From positions 2,790,001-2,854,000 of the forward strand of contig VCCP01000005.1 of NCBI GenBank assembly GCA_005765155.1: a stretch of 64,000 nucleotides of DNA. Direction: 5' to 3'. Of this stretch, positions 38,601 to 50,784 are shown one piece after another. A program made the translations under genes and the position numbers. How positions within the stretch are numbered: the first letter of the stretch is position 1; each line of letters begins with the position of its first letter. The notes under the pieces were generated by a model. The model did no database searches. It saw only the letters and a program-made list of their open reading frames with translations, and was not told the DNA's origin. Origin of the DNA: Zelopaecilomyces penicillatus (taxonomy: Eukaryota > Ascomycota > Sordariomycetes > Hypocreales > Pseudodiploosporaceae).

Positions 38601-38710
38601 TTCTGATGGCCCTTAGAGGAGAAATGCCTACAGAAGGCGAGGCTGGTTTGATTGTGCCAGCACGTATTGTCTACGTGTTGCATCCTAATTGTGCAGTTGA
38701 AGAGTATTAG
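35634..38710 (+). CDS. mcm6: DNA replication licensing factor MCM6
   Basis: MCM6 is a subunit of the MCM2-7 replicative helicase, an AAA+ ATPase that unwinds DNA at forks. My model has three exons, 35634-35926, 36049-38536 and 38594-38710, giving 965 residues, a normal length for fungal MCM6. Visible are a zinc finger (Cys 271, 274, 293, 298), Walker A GDPSTSKS (about 533-540), Walker B IDEFDKMD (about 596-603), arginine finger in MSRFD (Arg 666), and a C-terminal winged-helix region. MCM6 rather than another MCM is shown by VEQTFRYTEPTQC, VDWQKVRIQE and LKALGVRDLTYRLAF. The start has strong context (ACCATGG). Intron 1 (122 nt) has two possible acceptors; 36048 gives FERFIENFVEDP, which fits the family better than 36018. 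Intron 2 (38537-38593) is GC-AG; without it translation stops early at 38545 and the conserved tail ENILMALRGE...VYVLHPN is lost. The downstream gene is convergent. Confidence 0.93.
38537..38593 (+). other. GC-AG intron in mcm6
   Basis: This 57-nt intron has donor AAG|GCATGT, a perfect branch site TGCTAAC ending at 38581 and acceptor GATATAG. Splicing keeps the frame (Lys-Glu junction) and adds 38 residues that resemble the conserved MCM6 C-terminus. GCATGT differs from the common fungal donor GTATGT only by T-to-C at position 2, the well-known minority GC-AG class. Confidence 0.85.
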
Positions 38711-39870
38711 TTTACGAACCATACATATCTACAGACGGGTGTGGTTCTCTTCATTTAGCCAGTTCGGGCGTTTCGAAATGAACTATTAAGCAAGAGTGGG
38801 CAACCAGACATTTCGAGCTGCGCTATCTTATTTGTGTGATTTTTCGATCACCGAGGCGTCTGGAGTTTCGGAATTGCAAGAGGCCGACTGTTGCAAGGTC
38901 AATGGCAAGCGATGCAATGCCAGGAACGCAATTGCGGATGCTAATATCGGATCAGATTCAAAATATGTTCTTGAGAGAATCATTCCAGTGCCGGGAATAG
39001 ATTTTGAAGGTCGGAGCTGATAGAGGAGAGTCTAGCCGGCAGTTGTGACACAACGTTAGACAATGGGGCATGCTTTAAGACGTGTTGTGTGGCATTGGGA
39101 GGTGTGTCCTTCTCTACAATATAAAGGAACCTCGAGGTTAATTGACTTATTTTCTTGATTCCGCCAAAGCTGCAATATGATACATCAGAAAACGATGTTT
39201 GTTCCTGTCCGCTCGTTGTGAATCCCAGACATGCATGGCGAGAGCCAGCGTATTTCCGCTGCAAGCCATCTCAACATCAACCTTCCCCAAAAACTCCATA
39301 TACATAATCAGAACTGTTATCAACAGCTGCTTGAAGGTGTTTTTGAAACAAGCCCGATACTCTCCCGTGTGAGTAAATGATCTCGTGAGTCAGCTTGAAC
39401 GCGAGACATCGACCGCAGTGTTGGTGCTATACCCCTAGTAATCCTACAAATAGTGAAAATGGAGTTAAAGACAGAAATGTGTGGGCAAGAAACAATATGG
39501 AAACACACATTTCCAAAGCCCAAACTTGAAGGTCATCGCAAGTGACGAAACCGCAAGTGTCAAGGGAAAACAGACGTGAGTAGCTTCAATAAGTTCCACG
39601 TGCCACCAACGACATAATGTGATGTGCACGCTCAAGGGTTGTAGACATGGTCTCCGATTTCCTGCGAAACGGTTGGATCCACTGCAATTTATATGCAGTT
39701 TTTAATCTGCGTTGTTGGCGCCTCTCCACTAAGAGAGGGTGCGGTGCAAGTGTCAATGTAATGATCAAACTTCTGTCCATTGTCTCCTTGATAAATATCG
39801 TCTTTGAACAGCGCCGTAGAGGTGTTCCGGATATACCATAGCTACAACCTGGTATTACGGCCAAGGTTAT
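38711..39870. other. Intergenic region between convergent genes
   Basis: This is 1160 bases between the MCM6 stop and the stop of the facing gene. Both 3' UTRs should lie here. Several open stretches of 60-95 codons exist on both strands, but none begins in good context, shows splice-supported extension or reads like a conserved protein. I call no gene. Base composition is normal and free of RIP. Confidence 0.6.
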
Positions 39871-42800
39871 CTAAGCGGAGAGTGACGTTTGGGATGGAGA
39901 AGGGTGTGAGTAGCGACTCCAAGGCTCTGGCCCTCTGGACCGATATGCGCCTCGTCCAGCGCGGCCGTTATTATTGGTGCTGCTTGTATTTGCGTGCGAA
40001 TTCGTAGTTTCGCTCTTTCCACCACGCGATATGTGAGCTGAACTCCGGTGGCGAGGAGTTGGCCGCGCGTGACTGCCTCCACGTCCTCCGCGTGTGGCAG
40101 AGAAAGGCACTGTAACGACTTTTGGCTCGCACATGCCCGGGAACTGTATCCTGAATGCATTGCCCCCTCCAACGACTTCTGCGGAGAAATAAAAAGGCTC
40201 CATGATTGATGCTTGCACACAGAATCTCTTGGGTAATGGTTTTGTTTGTGCTAGGGCAGGCTGCCACGCGGCCTCTGGAGCCTTGTGCGGGAGTCGAATT
40301 TGCGGTAGCGATCCCATTTCCTGTTCCTCAAAGCACTCCTCTGCCATTGATTTGGTAGTTGGGAGGCCCTGGTTTGCATAGTACAAATTCCAAGTCACAC
40401 CCGACATGAGCAAAGGCGCGCAGTCATGGTTAGTATTATAATTTGGCACGCATTCAGTTGTCGAATCGTCCCTGACAGTTTTGGCGAATGGAGATTTCCC
40501 ACCATTCAAAAGAATGTTAATTCTGTCCTGCCAGTTCTCAGGAGAGCCTTCGGTACCCTGTCGAGTCATTTGGCTCTGATGAATAGGGGCACGGGGACTA
40601 TCGCTCTTCGATGCTCTTGTAGTCCACATAACGCTTGGTTTAGACTGAGAACATTGCAAAACCATGGAGGATGGCGGGAGCTTCACGACTGGATATGGTT
40701 TCGCTGGCCTTGGTAAGGAGACCTGTGGATGTAGTACGTCGCCTTCGTAGACTGGGTGACCCTCCATTGTTGGTGGAGGTGGTGAGGGGGATGTTGGTCG
40801 GGTTGGTTCCATGAAACCAGTGTCCATACGAATATCCCTGGCAGGAAAGAATCTTGAAAGTCGTGATTGGGCAGTTCCTGTTGATCCAGATTGGGCTACA
40901 ACAGTGTTTGTCCCACAGCCAGCCTTAGTAGCTTGAAAGCCGGAAGTCGACTCGTCAACGGGTGGTGATTCAGTGGGCCTAACTTCTCGCGAAGGCTTCC
41001 AAGAACCTGTGGAATGTGGCTGCATGTCGACATTTGCCGTAACACGTCGGGTACCATCACCAGGGACGTGAACTTGTCGCCATGTATCCTTGATCGTGGG
41101 TTGCGCATCTTCCAAAGACAACCCGCGTTCAGCCAACTGGCGTTCACGTCCTACCCTTTCCGTGAATCGGGCAGCACTGATTTTATCATCGCTATCAGCA
41201 ACAGCAGCGACCCATGTACTAGCAAAGTCCGATCCGGGAGTGTCATATCGAGAACCATGGGAGCCTGTGAGTGTCTGTGTTCGGGGTCGGATATGAGTAG
41301 ATGCTTCAACATTATTGGGAGGGGCGATAGGAGATTGCGCCAGGTTGGTCTGCGATGATTGCGTAGAAGCCTCAGTTACACGGCCCAGGTCAGGATTAAA
41401 TGTTCCGTTTCCGAGTCCTCGGTCACTATCTGGGGATCCCCAGACATTTCGCGGTGCCCCGGCAACCCAGGAGATAAATCGATCCGGACGGGGCCCGACA
41501 CCACCCCAAGCACTGGAAGGTTTCCCTTCCTGGGTCTGGGAGAGACGCCGTGCCGGTGGCGCAGTTGGCAAAACGACTTGAGGGCGTTGCTCCGTCTCGC
41601 CACTACAATTGAGAAGCTTGATATCTGCCTTGTCGGGTTGCATAAGATGCGTTACCTGAGCTTTTGATTCCATAGACTCTGAAGCTTCGCGTTGCTGGAT
41701 GTGTTTCGGCTTTGCAGTGCAGTCTTTTGGCACGCTGTCTTTCCCATCGTTCTTCTTTTCAGGTGGTGGTCCGAGAGATTCCAACTTCTTCTGAATCCGC
41801 TCTTTACGTGCTGCTTCCTCTTGAGCCACTTCTTCCTGGCGCCGTTTCCTCGCAAGCTCGATGCCTTCCCGCATCAATCTCCTCTGGAACTCCACATCAT
41901 CTTCTACCGAATGAGGCTGTTGCCCAAGGCCCAGTTCAGGGGATATACCAGGAAGCTGAGGAGTCAAAGAATTAGTTCCAGGAGAGGATCGAGATGTCCG
42001 CTCGGCTTGGTGCTGGTTCCTTGGCAAGCTAGATGAGGGTATAATCTCGGGAGAAGTTGGGTTTTCACTACTACAACCTGCTGATGACATTCTCCGAACA
42101 CCAAGACTCTCAGAGGAAGGAATAGAGACATCAGCTCCCTTGACCATTCTTGGGAGGAATGATGCACTACCGCCACTAACATTAGATGATCCACGCCTGC
42201 GGCCAAACAAACCATCCTGATCTGGACGGTGAATTGATAACGCTGACAATGATTCAGCTGGCTGGTCAGGGAGTTGTGGACGTTGCAGCAATGTAGAATA
42301 TCTTATCTGTGAGTCTGACGGAATTGATGGTTGTCGTTCAGTTACAGGCTCATATCGTCCAGAACGAGAATTGTATAACTCTTTGTTGCCATGAGAACCT
42401 CTGTCTCGCCAAGCGGACCGGCTAAATTCATCAGTTGTGACTTCTTTAGTAATCATGACTGGTAGACTTGGGTTCTTGGCGAGTGAGGATTCCTTGGGTA
42501 ATACACGCGCTGGACGTGCTGAGTCTGCCAATACCGGCGATGCCCTGTCAACTGGTGGAAGCTGTGCCCACGGAGACTTGGTCGGGGCGGGCTGCAACAG
42601 TGGTTTGGCAACTAAAGCTGGTTTTTCTTGGGTAGCAACCTTCAGCACTAAGCCCTTGCCTGATGGCAAACCTCCTGGTTTAAAAGTTGCAGGACTAGCT
42701 GGCCCTATAGATGAGGGAGCATTAGGCCCATCTTCTAATACGATATCTTTAGAAGAGACGGATTCGCTTTCAGACACCGGGACAGGATGTTCGTCAGAAT

Positions 42801-43738
42801 GTGGGAGAGTTGTTTTAGTACCATCTCCCCAAGTGATCGCTTCGGGAGCCCAGTCCTCATCATCATCGTCAATGTCTGCCCATTTATTCTGCCCTTGAGC
42901 ATCATCTTCGTTCAGGCGACTAGCCATGTGAATACCGTACTTCTTAAGTTCTTCATCTGTGAGCTTCCTAGGTTCGGGTACTGGAACTGCTACAAGAACC
43001 GTTAGTGAAACAGAGCAGAAGATGGTATCACAACTCATAACGCACGTCGGTTCTTATTCCACACAGCACTCCCGTCGGGGGCTGCAGCAGGCTTTCCACC
43101 GTTGAGGTTAGAAGAAAATCGTGGCCCAGAATCCCTTGAGCCATTGCCTGTCTTGGCAACTAATCGGGGTCGCGATACCGATAATGCCGCGGAATTTGGG
43201 GGTGGGGTGCTTGAGCCTGCAGTTGGTCTTTCGTTGGTTTTGGAAAAGGCTCCAGTAGGATTCGCTTTCGATGCTAGAAATGTCTTGTTGACCGAAACAG
43301 CTTTGAAAGTAGCAGGCTTCTTGACGGCAGAGCCCGTTCGTCCATGACATTTGTCTCCATCTTTTGCGCGAGAAACCTCTGTATCTGATCCACCACTCAC
43401 ACTAACATCAGCAGAGTTAACCTGGTCATCAGTGATGATGAAGTGTGTGTTCTCAAATTCGTCCTGTTTTGTGAACGTCCCATTAATATTCGGCTGCTCA
43501 AGTTGGCCATTTTGAGCATCGTTGACCTGCAAGACCATGTATCACCTTCGTTAGTCAAATAATAGAGTGCAAGACAACACTAATTGAGTCCGTCAAGAGG
43601 GAGAAAGGCCAACGTATTCATGACCTGGTTCCATCAAAAACGAAATTTAAGTGGTGGATGAGGAGGGAATCTTACAGGTCGCGGTTCATTGGAGGCAGAC
43701 ACAACAGATGAATGGTTGGTAGAGGGCTTTGTGGCCAT
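39871..43738 (-). CDS. Large disordered fungal protein with acidic motif and RG-rich tail
   Basis: I recognise no named family, though the N-terminal half resembles proteins conserved in filamentous ascomycetes. Three exons (43738-43676, 43526-43046, 42989-39871) give 1220 residues. Intron 1 (149 nt): donor GTAAGA, branch GACTAAC, acceptor TTGCAG. Intron 2 (56 nt): donor GTGCGT, branch CACTAAC, tandem acceptor TAGCAG, so one codon may vary (NKNRPVPVPEP or NKNRLPVPEP). The start MATKPSTNHSS has strong context; an ATG one codon upstream (43741) is the alternative. Features in order: Ser/Thr/Pro-rich N-terminus; PRKLTDEELKKYGIH (about 188-202); acidic/aromatic KWADIDDDDEDWAP (about 217-230); long low-complexity region; a charged helix with FQRRLMREGIELARKRRQEE (about 545-590); C-terminal tail with RGGRGG and SRGG. 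No membrane segment is seen. The RG-rich tail suggests RNA binding, but that is inference. Reading through the introns gives false starts at 43038 and 43538. Confidence 0.85.
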
Positions 43739-44223
43739 CATACGTTGTAGTGGGTGATGTTCGCCTTCGTGGAAATCGGGAAGCTGACTTCCGTGACAAA
43801 ATCCGCCGTTTACACTCCAAGATTAGGATATCTATTCTTCGCTTCGCTCGCCACGGTTGGGGTTGGTCGTGACGCAAGTTGCAGGACGGCGAACAGCGAC
43901 AAGAGACAGGCCTGTCAGAGTGACGATGATCTGATAATGGAAATGTGAAAGCTAGTGGTTGGCGTGGTCAGGAGTTGGTTCGGCGTCCTTTCGCGAACCT
44001 TTCTTCCAAAACCTCGAGGCGAGGCGCAGTATCAATGGCAGGGCAGCTTAGGTCCGTCGCAAATCGCGGAATATGATAGGACGCTGAACATATGTGAAGA
44101 TGCGGCAACAACAGAAGGTGAAAGTCGGCGACCTGATTTTCGGTACACCTGATTAGAGCTAGCGCTTGGTCAAGAGGTTGGGCGAAGGAGGGAGCCTTTG
44201 TGGACACAGCAGGCTGCTTGCCT
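43739..44223 (-). promoter_or_regulatory. Upstream region of the disordered-protein gene
   Basis: This is 485 bases of normal composition upstream of the minus-strand gene, ending where the island-edge repeat begins. It holds the leader and promoter. Open frames here on both strands are short and unconvincing. No RIP damage is seen. Confidence 0.45.
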
Positions 44224-44295
44224 AGGGGGTGACAGTAAACACCGCCAGCTGGTGCCAACGTTTACAACGAAACGCTATTTGAGCGAGTTGATCTT
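44224..44295 (+). repeat. Island-edge repeat, second copy
   Basis: This starts AGGGGGTGACAGTAAACACC and includes CAGCTGGTGCCAAC and TTTGAGCGA. It aligns over about 70 bases with 16254-16320, roughly three quarters identical, with one 3-base gap. In both places it is unmutated and AT-rich DNA begins immediately on its right side. It contains the nearly palindromic CACC...CAGCTGGTG. It is probably the end of the same small transposon family; the opposite end is not recognisable in the degraded DNA here. Confidence 0.6.
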
Positions 44296-47200
44296 TAACT
44301 ACAGTGAAAAATAGAGCTTATTTATAAATATATTATAATATATTAAGAATATCTAGTTTAAAATATTACTTTATATTATTATATATCTTATAAATATTAA
44401 ATATCTTAATAATAACTATTTTAAATATTATATATATTATTTATAATAAGTATTATTATTTATATTAAAAACATTATTATTTAGATTATATAATCTATAT
44501 ATTATATAGTTATCCGTCTCTTAATTAATTTTATTATACCCTTATATATAATTATAGTATATTATAATAGAATTTTCAGTATATTATTAAGATAATAATT
44601 TATTTCCTTGATGTAATTAATTAATTAATATGCTTTAAAATAATGAATTTATTTAAAATTAAGATCTTTATAAAAGTATTATATTTTAGATTATATACTT
44701 TATTAAAAGTAATAAGGTATATTAAAAAGTATTTAGATTAATAAAAAAGAAAACTAAAAATATATATAGAAAAGACTTCTATTAATACCTTAAAAAGCTT
44801 TTTAAGGTATAAAAAAAAGATTATTAAGGAAATATATTAATTAAAAATATTTTATATTTATATAAGATTAATATTATTTAGAAAGCTTATAATTATATTA
44901 AAGCTATTTTATATTAAATTTAGGTCTACTAAAATTATATTAATAAATTAGATATAGTTTTATTTTTAAAAAAGAATAATTTTATAAAAAGAAAAGATAA
45001 TAAATTTTAAATAATAGCTTTAGCTAGTATATATATATAAATATAACCTTTTCCTTTTAATAATATTTTTAATAGTAATTTTATTATTTATAGATTTAGG
45101 CTTTTATATTATTAAGTATATTAAATCTAAATAATAAAACCCTTCTTAAAATAGATTAAAAGATATCCTTATTAATATAAGCTATTTAATAAATAAAAAC
45201 TTTATAAGAAATAAAATATATATATATAAGAAATATTTTTAATGATTATTTTCTATTCTTTTTATATATTATTTAATCTTTTATTATATTTTTATATTTA
45301 ATAATATCTTTTTATCTTTTAAGAATATACTTTTATTATCTTAAATAAAATCTTATTTTCTTTATTTATTACTTTTTCTTTCTTATATTTATAAAATAAT
45401 AGAATAATTTATATTATTATATTAATCTAAAATAATATTTATATATATTTTAAATCTAGGATTAATATAATTATATATTTATAATACTTAAAATACTTTA
45501 TATTCTTTTTATAATCTAAATATTATTTTAATTACTTTATTAAATATATTATATAATAATTTAATAAATTAATCTTAAATTTATTTCTTTAATAATCTTA
45601 TTAATTAAATATATTAATTATATTAAATAAAAGCCTTTATTTATAATAATATTTTTATAACTTTTAATTAATTATTTAAGATTAAATAATATTAAAATAG
45701 ATATCTTTAAAGAAATATTTAAGATTTAAATAGTATTAATTCCTTTTTAAAAATAAAAGATATCCTAGATTAAAAGATCTTTTTTATAATTATAATAAAA
45801 TAGTTTCTAGTTTTATTTTAATTATCTTTAATATCTTTATAGTTTATAATAATCTAATTAATTTAAATAAATAGATAATTTGATTTAAGATTATTTTTTA
45901 ATTTTTTAATATTATTAAAAGGTTTTAATTTCTATTTAAATAATAATATTTTTTTTATTTTTTATAATTAAATAATTAAATATAATTTTAAAGATAGATT
46001 TATTAATATTAATTTTATTAATATTTTTATTAATATTTTCTTTTTTAATAAAATTAAGGTTTTTAGGATTATATTTCTTAATAAAATTATTATAGTTTAT
46101 TTTAATATTTATATTTTTAATAGATTTAAATATAAGATTCTTTAAATTATTAAAATCTGATTTATTCTTAAATATAAGCTTAATCTATTAAAATAATTAA
46201 AATCTTTTAATTAAAAAAATCTTTTTAATATTAATCTTTTTAAAAAAAAATATTTATTAAAGATATTTTATTTTAATAGATAAATCTTTATTAAGGATTC
46301 TTTATAAATACTTTTTATTTTAAAAAGTTTTTAAATAATAAAATCTATTAAAAATAAAGATTTAATTAAATAAGATTTAAATATTTTTAAATAAATAAAG
46401 ATCTTTAAAGAATCTTTTTATATATCTAATTCTTTATTAATTAAAGTTTAAATTATATATAATTTTAAAAGAGTTTTATAAATAAATATTTATAAGATTA
46501 AATAATTAAATTTTAAAAAGATTTTAATAAATTCTTAACTTATAATAATTAAGATTTTAATATTAAATATAATATAAGGCTAGATATTTTTTTTTTAAAT
46601 ATTAAATTAATAAATAATAAAGGTATAATTAAAATTAAAATAGTTTTAAGGATTATAAGTTTTTTTTATTAAAAAGATTCAAATAAATATTATATAATTA
46701 TAGATTTTTTATTAAGATTATTATAAAAATAAAAATTTAAATAAATATAAATTTAATTATTAAAAAGGATATTATTAAATAATTCTAGAATTTTTATTTT
46801 CTTTATTAATATAAAGATTTTATATTAATTATAAAAGATTATTTCTTTAATATTATAATTTATAAATAATCTCTAGTTATTAATTAAAATAAGAGTATAA
46901 GATTATATTTTAAAATTAATAATACTTTTTATTTTTATCTTTATTAATAATAACTCTTTTAATATAAAAAGAATTTATTAATTAAAATTATTTAAAATAA
47001 TAAATTTAAATAATAAAATATTATAATAAGCTTATCTTTTTAATTAAGATTAATTATTAAACTTAAGATATATTAATTATAAAATCTAAAAGAATAACAT
47101 TTTAAATAAATAAAAGTATTATTAATATTAATATTTATTAAATTAATTAGTTTTTTATTATTTAATAATATAAATTATTTAATAATTATAATCTTATTAA

Positions 47201-50200
47201 TTATAAGATTATTTAATCTATATAGTATAAGCTAATATAAATTAAGGTACTTATAAGTTTAAAGATATTATTATTTAATATATAAAATAATAATTTAAAT
47301 AAATTTATTAAAAGATTCTTATTTTATTAATATTTATTTTTAAAGATATATATTAATTATAATTATTAATAATATATCTAATCTTAATATATTTAATAAT
47401 AAGAATAAGATATAATTATTTATTAATAATGTTTTTATTTTAATTTTTTTTTAAAAAAGTTTTTATAAAGAAATAATTATAATATATTTAATACTATATA
47501 TAATAATTCTAAAAATAATTAATAAGCTATAATTTAAGATTAATTAATAGATATATTAGATTCTTAAAAATATTTATTATATCTTTTAAATAATCTAGCT
47601 AAGATATATTTAAATATAAATATATAAATAATTTATAAATATTTTTAAATAAATATTTAATTATTTCTTATTTAATCTTTATTATTTTTAGAAATATATT
47701 ATAAAATATTATTTTAATTAAGATAAAAAAAATTTAGGTTTTATTAATTAATTCTTAAAAGAAATAAAATAGATTTTTTAATTAAGCTTTAATAAGCTTT
47801 TTTAGATATTTATTTAATATTTTTATATAATAATAAAGATATATAATAATATAAATAAAAGCTTAAAAATAATATATAATTATATAAAAAAGGCTTTATA
47901 TAGATAGAAAGAATAAAGGTTTTTATAAATAAATAAAACAAAGAGAAATAAAAGAAAAAAAAAGATAGATAAAATAAAAAAGAATAATAATCTAAGCTTT
48001 TTTAATAATTATAAAAGTATTTAAATAAAAATTTTATTTATTTTTATTTTTAAAGTATAAGATTACTTTTTAAAATTATATTTTAAATCTTTATTTTATA
48101 TTAGATAATAATAAATAATTATAGAGTTTTTATAATTTAATATATTTTTTTTTTAAATCTTTTTTGGATTTTTTTATTTTTTTAAACAAGGGTTTTTCTT
48201 TTGATTATATTATTTAAATTATTCTTTATTATTATTATTTTTAAATTATTTTTTCTTATTAATCTTTTTTAATAAATATTATTAATTCCTTTTATTTAAT
48301 ACCTTAATAATAATACTTTATTTTTATCTTATTATTTTAATAATATAGCCTTTTTAAAAAGATTATTATATTTAAATTAATAATCTTTAATATCTTTATA
48401 ATTAAATTTAAGAGATTATTAATTTAAATAATAAAATAAATATTATATCTTTCTTTATAAATTTTATTAATAAAAGAAATAATAGGTATTTCTTATATTA
48501 AATATTTATTAATTTAAATCTATAATAATAATTTAGGTTTTAAATAATAATATAATTAATTATTATTAAATCTTTATATATATTAAGATTAAAGTATTTA
48601 TTAGAAGATTAAAAAGCTTTAATCCTATTTTATTAAAATCCTTTAAAGTATTTTATTTAAATAATTATAATAATTTCTTAAATTTTATCTAGATTTAATA
48701 ATTAATATTAAATATAAGAAATACTTTTATAAAAATCTTAATAAAAGAATTTAATAATTTATTTTAATTAATATAATAATTTAAGAAATTATATTTATAT
48801 TTTTATAAAGATTATTAATTATAATAAATATTTTTAAAGATATTATTTTTATATTAGATTTAAATTAATCTTTTTATAGCTTTATATAAATAATAAAACT
48901 CTTTTCTTTATAATTATAATAAAAGAATTTAAATAATGATTTTAATAAGCTATTATAAATATATTATATTTTTTTTTATAATTATATATCTTTAAAAGAA
49001 ATTTCTTATTAATAGTATATAAATTATAATATTTAGAATTATAAATATATTTAAAAAGACTTTTTTAAATATATAAATATAATTAAATTTAAAGATAGAA
49101 TTTATATAAATCTTATTTTAATAAGCTTAAAGAATATTAAAAGAGATACTATAAAAAGGATTTTTAATTATTTATATAATAAAGCTGCTTTTAAAATTAT
49201 AGAATATTATATTATTAAAAAAGGAAATTAATATAAATATATTCTTAAAGTATATAATAGTTATAAATATATTTTAAGATTTATATTTTTTAAAATTATT
49301 AATTTCTTTTAAAATATCTTTTTATAATAATAGGTTTAATTAAAAAGTATTAATAATAAAATTAATTATAATTAATATATATAATAAAATAAAAGATAGA
49401 TTTAAAAAAAGTATTTTTATAATAATTTTAATAATAAATTATAAAGAATAAAAATTAAAAAAAATATAAGGAAATATTAATTAAATAAATAAATAAATAT
49501 AATTAAAGGAAATAATATTAATCTTTTTAATAGGATTTTAATATTTATAAATATAGTTTAATTCTAGGAATATTTTAATAAAAAAAAGGCTTATAATAAG
49601 GTTTTAATATAGTTTTATTTTCTTTTATAAATCCTTTATCTTTATTATTTAATAAATCCTTTTTATAAAGGTTTTTATTTTTAGATTTAAGAATAAAATT
49701 ATTAGATTGGTTTTAGATAGATTATTTTAAATAGCTTTTAAGAATTTATATAATTATAAGATTATAAGTTTTAATTAAAAATAGGCTTAAAAATAATCTA
49801 ATAGCTTTTATTATATTAATTATTACTTTTTTATTTTTTTAAAGCTATAAATATTTTTTTAATTAATTTCTTTAAATCCTATAAAAATTAAGTATTTAAA
49901 GATAATTCCTATTATTTATTTAAATTAAAAATAAATTTCTTTAAATAATTATCTATAATAATCTTATTTAATAAGATCTTATTTATAATCTAGATTTTAT
50001 AGGCTTTAATTATTAATACTTTAATTATAATAATATATAAGCTAAATTAATATATTTTTAATTTAATAATTATAAATATATTAATCTTTTATTTTATATT
50101 ATAAAGAAGGATTAAGTTTTTTATTTTAATAAAAAGCTTTTATAAAAAGAATATATTATTTTTATTAGTTTTTATAATAAAGGTTTTATAGAATACTATA

Positions 50201-50784
50201 ATTCTTTCTTTTATAGTTTTTATATTTAAAGCCTTTTTTAATAAAATATAGATTTAGGCTTTAAATAAATCTATATTAAAGGTAATTTTATCTTAGTTTA
50301 ATAATTATTAAATAAGGAATTTTATTTTTAAAGAAAGAATATATTTTTAATTATAGATTAAATAAAATAATAATTTATTATAAAAAGATTTAATTATAAT
50401 TCTTTTAATTAAAAGAGTTTAATTTAATTATTTAATTTAATTTTTATACTTTATTATAAGTTTTATTATAATATTTATAAAGCTTTAATACTTAATTTTA
50501 ATTATAGAATTTACTTTTAGGTTATTTATTAATAGTAGAATTATCTTTATTCTAAGATTAATATATATATTATTAAATTCTTTCTTAAATTCTAGATGTT
50601 TATTTATTATAATATAAATCATCAAGCTAAAGTATATAATAATCTTTAAAATAAACCTTTATATTATTCTAATATTATATTTAATAATTAGATTAATTTC
50701 TATTTATTTAATTAAGTTATAATAGATTTTTAAAAGGTATTTTAATCCTTTATAAAGTAATATATATTAAGTATTAATTTTTGA
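44296..50784. repeat. RIP-degraded AT-rich block, right part 1
   Basis: This is 6.5 kb of AT-rich DNA with no usable reading frames, RNA genes or visible LTR pair. The last 400 bases (50387-50725) are related to 60621-60955, listed separately. I see nothing else that I can support. Confidence 0.65.
50387..50725. repeat. Dispersed repeat copy A
   Basis: This is collinear with 60621-60955. Three shared words occur in the same order and at matching offsets: TTTAATTATAATTCT at the start, TTAATTTTAATTATAGAATT about 105 bases on, and TATTTAATTAAGTTATAATA at the end, about 335 bases on. Sequence between them is diverged, as expected for independently mutated copies of one family. Confidence 0.5.

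Noticed and set aside
38796..39864. Several 60-95 codon frames between the two convergent genes
   Set aside because: Overlapping on both strands, no family resemblance, no splice-supported extension; most likely UTR sequence.
42990..43045. An N-terminus MSCDTIFCSVSLTVL resembling a signal peptide for the 1055-codon frame
   Set aside because: This is the translation of intron 2; donor, branch site and acceptor are all present, and the spliced product has no signal peptide.
43686..43877. Upstream reading frame overlapping the start of the minus-strand gene
   Set aside because: It begins with TTG, not ATG, so there is no reason to think it is translated.
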